This document shows positions 63,387-64,000 of a DNA stretch of 64,000 nucleotides, in pieces. The notes beneath the pieces are model-generated. The model was not told where the DNA came from and did no database searches. It saw only the letters and a list, made by a program, of their open reading frames with translations. The position numbers and the translations under genes are program-made. Position 1 is the first letter of the stretch; each line of letters opens with the position of its first letter. The DNA lies in assembly GCA_038888615.1 (NCBI GenBank), contig JAWAID010000002.1, positions 501,555 through 565,554 of the forward strand, written 5' to 3'. The stretch is from Candidatus Korarchaeum sp. GTDB lineage: Archaea > Korarchaeota > Korarchaeia > Korarchaeales > Korarchaeaceae.

Positions 63387-64000
63387 ACCTTCGTATACAC
63401 CTCGATTCCCAGCTCCTCCGCCGCTTTGACAGCATCCTCGTCCGCGAAGGGAGTCACTACCAGGAGCCTGGATGGTACCCTCCCGGTCTTCATCGTGTAG
63501 AAATCGGCCTTGCTCTTGAAGTTGTAGATATCCGACCTCCTCACGTGAGAAGATATCTCCACCAGTATCACCTGTTCGTCTGTTATCGCGACGTCCAACT
63601 CCACCTCGCTTGGCCTCCTGAATACGTAACCCTCCGAATCGTAACCCTTCCAGCTCTCCACCTTGACGTTGAAGCTCCTCTCCAGGAGACCCTTCAGCCC
63701 CTGCCTGAATGCCTCCTCGCTCAGTATACCCCACCTGGCCCCTAGGGCCGCTATATGCCTCTCAACGAGCTCAAATCCTCTCATCATGTCCTCCCTAAGC
63801 TTGGCCAGCTCCTCATCGTGCCTCCTGAAGCCGGCCGTCATGTCCTCCCTAAGCTTGGCCAGCTCGCTCCAGAGCTTGGCCAGCTCCTCATCGTGCCTCC
63901 TGAAGCCGGCCGTCATGTCCTCCCTAAGCTTGGCCAGCTCGCTCCAGAGCTTGGCCAGCTCCTCATCGTGCCTCCTGAAGCCGGCCGTCATGTCCTCCCT
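63383..64000 (-). CDS. DUF3782-type nuclease-like protein with coiled-coil repeats, partial
   Basis: At least 205 residues; the N-terminus lies beyond the window. The visible N-terminal part is a coiled coil made of identical 25-residue repeats (LREDMTAGFRRHDEELAKL then WSELAK). The C-terminal part is a PD-(D/E)xK-like domain with VELDVAITDEQVILVEISSH; serine stands where the lysine of E-x-K is usual. It is a relative of the gene at 43034, whose motif keeps lysine (EVKT). The function is unknown; nuclease activity is doubtful without the lysine. Confidence 0.75.
   Translation of the reverse strand, partial: REDMTAGFRRHDEELAKLWSELAKLREDMTAGFRRHDEELAKLWSELAKLREDMTAGFRRHDEELAKLREDMMRGFELVERHIAALGARWGILSEEAFRQGLKGLLERSFNVKVESWKGYDSEGYVFRRPSEVELDVAITDEQVILVEISSHVRRSDIYNFKSKADFYTMKTGRVPSRLLVVTPFADEDAVKAAEELGIEVYTKV
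63836..64000 (-). repeat. 75-bp in-frame tandem repeats
   Basis: The sequence starting CGTCATGTCCTCCCT recurs at 63836, 63911 and 63986, with an exact 75-bp period and no difference seen between copies. A shortened 50-bp unit precedes it at about 63786. The array continues past the window end, so copy number is unknown. Confidence 0.95.

Noticed and set aside
63836..64000. 75-bp repeats as a CRISPR array
   Set aside because: Units are contiguous without spacers and are translated in frame as a coiled coil.

Overview
The window looks like hyperthermophilic archaeal chromosome. The best guess is the Korarchaeota, close to Candidatus Korarchaeum cryptofilum; this is inference. Arginine is mostly AGG/AGA and isoleucine mostly ATA. 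Many genes have a TATA-like box about 25-30 bp before the start codon, so their mRNAs are probably leaderless. Genes inside operons use GGTGA-type ribosome sites or four-base TTGA stop/start overlaps. The gene content fits: NurA-HerA, an AlaX editing protein, a split lipoate ligase, a UPF0282 protein, a rubredoxin and a stand-alone LigD-type 3'-phosphoesterase (PE), an enzyme type known from Korarchaeum. No tRNA, rRNA or CRISPR array was seen.

Layout. 1-12.3 kb is mostly housekeeping: end of an LRV-repeat protein, rubredoxin, a dual-specificity phosphatase, a malate/lactate dehydrogenase, a LeuA-family protein whose catalytic motifs are replaced, the nurA-herA operon with an intein in the HerA Walker A motif, a CARF-like winged-helix regulator with a candidate operator, an Lrp regulator, a ferritin-like protein, and an operon of an unknown gene with lplA and lplB. 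12.3-19.5 kb is a gene graveyard: remnants of an ESCRT-III/CdvB gene, an ABC-2 permease, a cation/proton antiporter, an MFS transporter split by a TnpB-type remnant, and a secreted repeat protein. Only a P-type proton ATPase in it is intact.

19.6-29.5 kb holds scattered metabolic genes, an MntA-HepT pair, a LEA14-like protein, a pentapeptide-repeat membrane protein and a decayed VapBC pair. 30-43 kb is rich in cell-surface proteins: a stalked propeller protein, a PQQ-type propeller with Ig-like modules, two-sided membrane-anchored beta-helix and DNRLRE proteins, plus a serpin with a one-base frameshift, a HEPN/nucleotidyltransferase pair with an internal duplication, and the LigD-PE enzyme. 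43-49 kb has small conserved genes (YjbQ, AlaX, DUF116, Mth938).

49-58 kb is a probable uptake and catabolic block: an SLC13-type transporter, a YtcJ-like amidohydrolase and a complete five-gene Dpp/Opp peptide ABC transporter. 58-64 kb has a class V aminotransferase, a 1140-residue CSLREA/beta-helix surface protein, a class II glutamine amidotransferase, and a partial DUF3782-type protein with 75-bp tandem repeats running off the end.

Three related TnpB-type remnants (about 17.4, 29.5 and 42.6 kb) share the same right-end hairpin. All family calls come from reading the translations by eye; no database search was possible.
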